From: Lentinula raphanica
Lineage: Eukaryota; Basidiomycota; Agaricomycetes; Agaricales; Omphalotaceae
Assembly: GCA_027919835.1 (NCBI GenBank)
Contig: JANVFP010000011.1
Coordinates: 186,001 to 250,000, forward strand
Reading direction: 5' to 3'
DNA: 64,000 nucleotides
Positions 61,713 through 64,000 of the stretch are shown piece by piece. The position numbers were made by a program, and so were the translations under genes. The notes beneath the pieces were generated by a model that saw only the letters and a list, made by a program, of their open reading frames with translations, was not told where the DNA came from and made no database searches. How positions within the stretch are numbered: the first letter of the stretch is position 1; every line of letters starts with the position of its first letter.

Positions 61713-63668
61713 CAAATCATACCAGATCCTCTATACATTGAGTATATATGATGTACATGCTATTTTTAGCACCCCTAGTACACTCAGACACTCAGAATGG
61801 CTTATATCATTCAATATATTCAGTACACTCAATGCTTATTATACTTAACACACTTAACAATGAAAAAACTCGGAATAGTAGTAATGCATATTATACTCAA
61901 CACACTCAACAATGAAAAACCTCAAAACAGTGTTCATGTGTATTATACTTAACACACATAACACACTTAACAATGAAAAAACTCGGAATAGTAGTAATGT
62001 ATATCATACTCAACACACTCAACAATGAAAAACCTCGAAACAGTGTTCATGTGTGTTATACTCAACACACATAATGCACTTAACAATGAAAACTCTCAGA
62101 ACAGTGTCCATGTGTATTATACTTAACATACTCAACACACTTAACAATGAAAAAACTCAGAACAGTGTTCATGTGTGTTATAACACACTTCATCAATCAA
62201 TATAACATACTTAACAATCAAAACTCGGAGTAGTGTTATCACAAATTATACTTAACACACTTCATCAGTAAGTATAACATACCTTCAATAGGACATTGTT
62301 ATACTATAACACACTTATAACAATGAGTTTTGGGCGCTTATGGGCGCTTATTTGGGGTTTTTGAGTCGAAATTCATTAATAGTACACTCAATAATTTTTG
62401 TATGGGCTCTATATTGTGTCAGGATGTTGTCTATATCATATTCCTCTAGATATAATTCAGAGAACTCAAAAATACAACCTGTGTGGCTAGCTATACTATA
62501 ATCTTTTGGAATATAACAGTGTGTCATGTAAATGACAGTGCATACACCCATGTTATGAAGTCAAACTGCTGCTGGGTCATGAAAAGAGTCATCCTACAAC
62601 CTATTTGATGCTAACTCTATGTGATACAGCCAAGAGATCTGTAATGGGGGTTATTGAATATGACATCTATTGTTACATGTAAGTGTAGACATCTATAGTG
62701 TACATGAAACATGTACATGTGTATCACAGAGTCCAACCTTTATGATAGCTATCTGAATCATGTACAGACACTGCCAGTAGACTGTAGGAGTGCTTTCTTG
62801 ATGGACCAGCATCAGTATACTTGCATTACATGGACATATGCATTGGCATTTACATAAAACACTGTTATATGACAAAAGATTATAGTATAGCTAGCCACAC
62901 AGGTTGTATTTTTGAGTTCTCCGAATTATATCTAGAGGAATATGATATAGACAACATCCTGACACAATATAGAGCCCATACAAAAATTATTGAGTGTACT
63001 ATTAATGAATTTCGACTCAAAAACCCCAAATAAGCGCCCATAAGCGCCCAAAACTCATTGTTATAAGTGTGTTATAGTATAACAATGTCCTATTGAAGGT
63101 ATGTTATACTTACTGATGAAGTGTGTTAAGTATAATTTGTGATAACACTACTCCGAGTTTTGATTGTTAAGTATGTTATATTGATTGATGAAGTGTGTTA
63201 TAACACACATGAACACTGTTCTGAGTTTTTTCATTGTTAAGTGTGTTGAGTATGTTAAGTATAATACACATGGACACTGTTCTGAGAGTTTTCATTGTTA
63301 AGTGCATTATGTGTGTTGAGTATAACACACATGAACACTGTTTCGAGGTTTTTCATTGTTGAGTGTGTTGAGTATGATATACATTACTACTATTCCGAGT
63401 TTTTTCATTGTTAAGTGTGTTATGTGTGTTAAGTATAATACACATGAACACTGTTTTGAGGTTTTTCATTGTTGAGTGTGTTGAGTATAATATGCATTAC
63501 TACTATTCCGAGTTTTTTCATTGTTAAGTGTGTTAAGTATAATAAGCATTGAGTGTACTGAATATATTGAATGATATAAGCCATTCTGAGTGTCTGAGTG
63601 TACTAGGGGTGCTAAAAATAGCATGTACATCATATATACTCAATGTATAGAGGATCTGGTATGATTTG
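61713..63668. mobile_element. Full-length fold-back (hairpin) element, ~1.95 kb
   Basis: The element is one long palindrome. Ends CAAATCATACCAGATCCTCT and its reverse complement; every landmark mirrors about 62690.5 (for example 62348 with 63033). Outer arms (61713-62550 and 62830-63668) are nearly perfect; the inner ~250 bp is a diverged palindrome. Each arm carries six or so ~60 bp sub-repeats (AACACACTTAACAATGAAAA, ACTCGGAATAGTAGTAATG or CAGTGTTCATGTGTATTATA) and a 67-70 codon open frame ending CTINEFRLKNPK, in both orientations. The empty site in the left arm (at about 1331) reads CTGCATGCAGTG-TTG-GAGTG on the minus strand, so the net insertion is 1953 bp with no target-site duplication seen. 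No transposase. Confidence 0.92.
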
Positions 63669-64000
63669 GAGTGATAAAAATTTTTACACTTGTCGCGTAT
63701 TTTTTAAAATTTTGCGTTTTCAGGGCCAACGAGGCGACCCTGAATTTTTTGAGTATTTTTTATGGTTTTTTCAGATTTTTTGCTACCTGATGAGATCAAG
63801 TTCTAATTTTAGACCAATTTCCTTTTTAGGCAACTTTGATGTGCCTGGGATACCCTATATGCTTCCTATATGATATTTCCTATTTTTAAACACTCATATG
63901 CACTCTCATGACCCCTGGTTTCAATATAAATCTTTTTTTTCCCAAAAAGGCAAATCAATGATGCAGATCTCATCATTTTGGCTGATGCCATCATTTGTGA

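Larger units (their letters stand above)
58641..64000 (-). repeat. Right arm of the giant inverted repeat (non-satellite part)
   Basis: Reverse complement of 4414 down to 999, with a ~1953 bp fold-back insertion at 61713-63665/63668. Homology runs to the last base of the window. The outer ~2.2 kb (59537-61706) is almost identical to its partner, whereas 58641-59536 shows small indels and several substitutions. Confidence 0.95.

Overview
The window looks like nuclear DNA of a mushroom-forming basidiomycete (Agaricomycetes, inferred). Genes on both strands are split by many short introns of about 45-65 bp with GT..AG ends. The gene content fits: F-box proteins of the agaricomycete type, a SUN-domain protein, a CACTA (EnSpm/Tnp2) transposon, a plasma-membrane H+-ATPase relic, MCM3, RINT1, POLR1C and MMtag gene fragments, and fungal orphans. 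There are no operons. I saw no rRNA, tRNA or CRISPR array, but had no structural search.

The main feature is architectural. The two ends are an inverted duplication around about 42 kb of single-copy DNA. The left arm (about 999-8590, outer flank 1-998 possibly included) and the right arm (about 50560-64000) carry the same modules in mirror order: outer AT-rich DNA, an intact five-exon gene of 377 codons, a decayed H+-ATPase fragment, then an array of a ~59 bp satellite (about 65 units left, about 120 right). From about 1340 to 3510 the mirrored coordinates add up to 63046 with no net indel. Outside that the sum becomes 64999, explained exactly by a ~1953 bp fold-back element present only in the right arm. 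The right edge of the window is still inside the arm.

Interior, left to right: a palindromic MITE (8.6-8.9 kb); gene-poor DNA to 10.5 kb; an F-box gene (10.6-13.1 kb) and a single-exon F-box gene (13.3-14.8 kb); a SUN-domain gene (minus, 15.4-16.8 kb); a very long low-complexity gene (minus, 16.9-23.0 kb) broken by one missing base; a hypothetical gene (minus, 23.6-24.5 kb); a membrane/coiled-coil gene (24.9-26.2 kb); the CACTA transposase gene (minus, 26.9-31.75 kb); a small hypothetical gene; a nucleoplasmin-like-domain gene (minus, 33.9-35.4 kb); a second copy of the first F-box gene type (36.2-38.6 kb); and a modular tail-anchored orphan gene with duplicated exons (38.9-41.9 kb).

From 42.07 to 48.8 kb a ~6.5 kb block of broken host-gene pieces (MCM3, RINT1, POLR1C, MMtag and unidentified exons) sits between two ~100 bp direct repeats taken from the 5' end of the WD40-like gene that follows (48.8-50.1 kb). 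Introns are kept, and genes are paired as convergent (MCM3/RINT1) and divergent (POLR1C/MMtag). This suggests capture of genomic DNA segments rather than of mRNA.

Overall this is an accessory, repeat-bounded island. The genes form no visible pathway. The interest lies in the arms, the satellites, the fold-back element and the captured pseudogene block.
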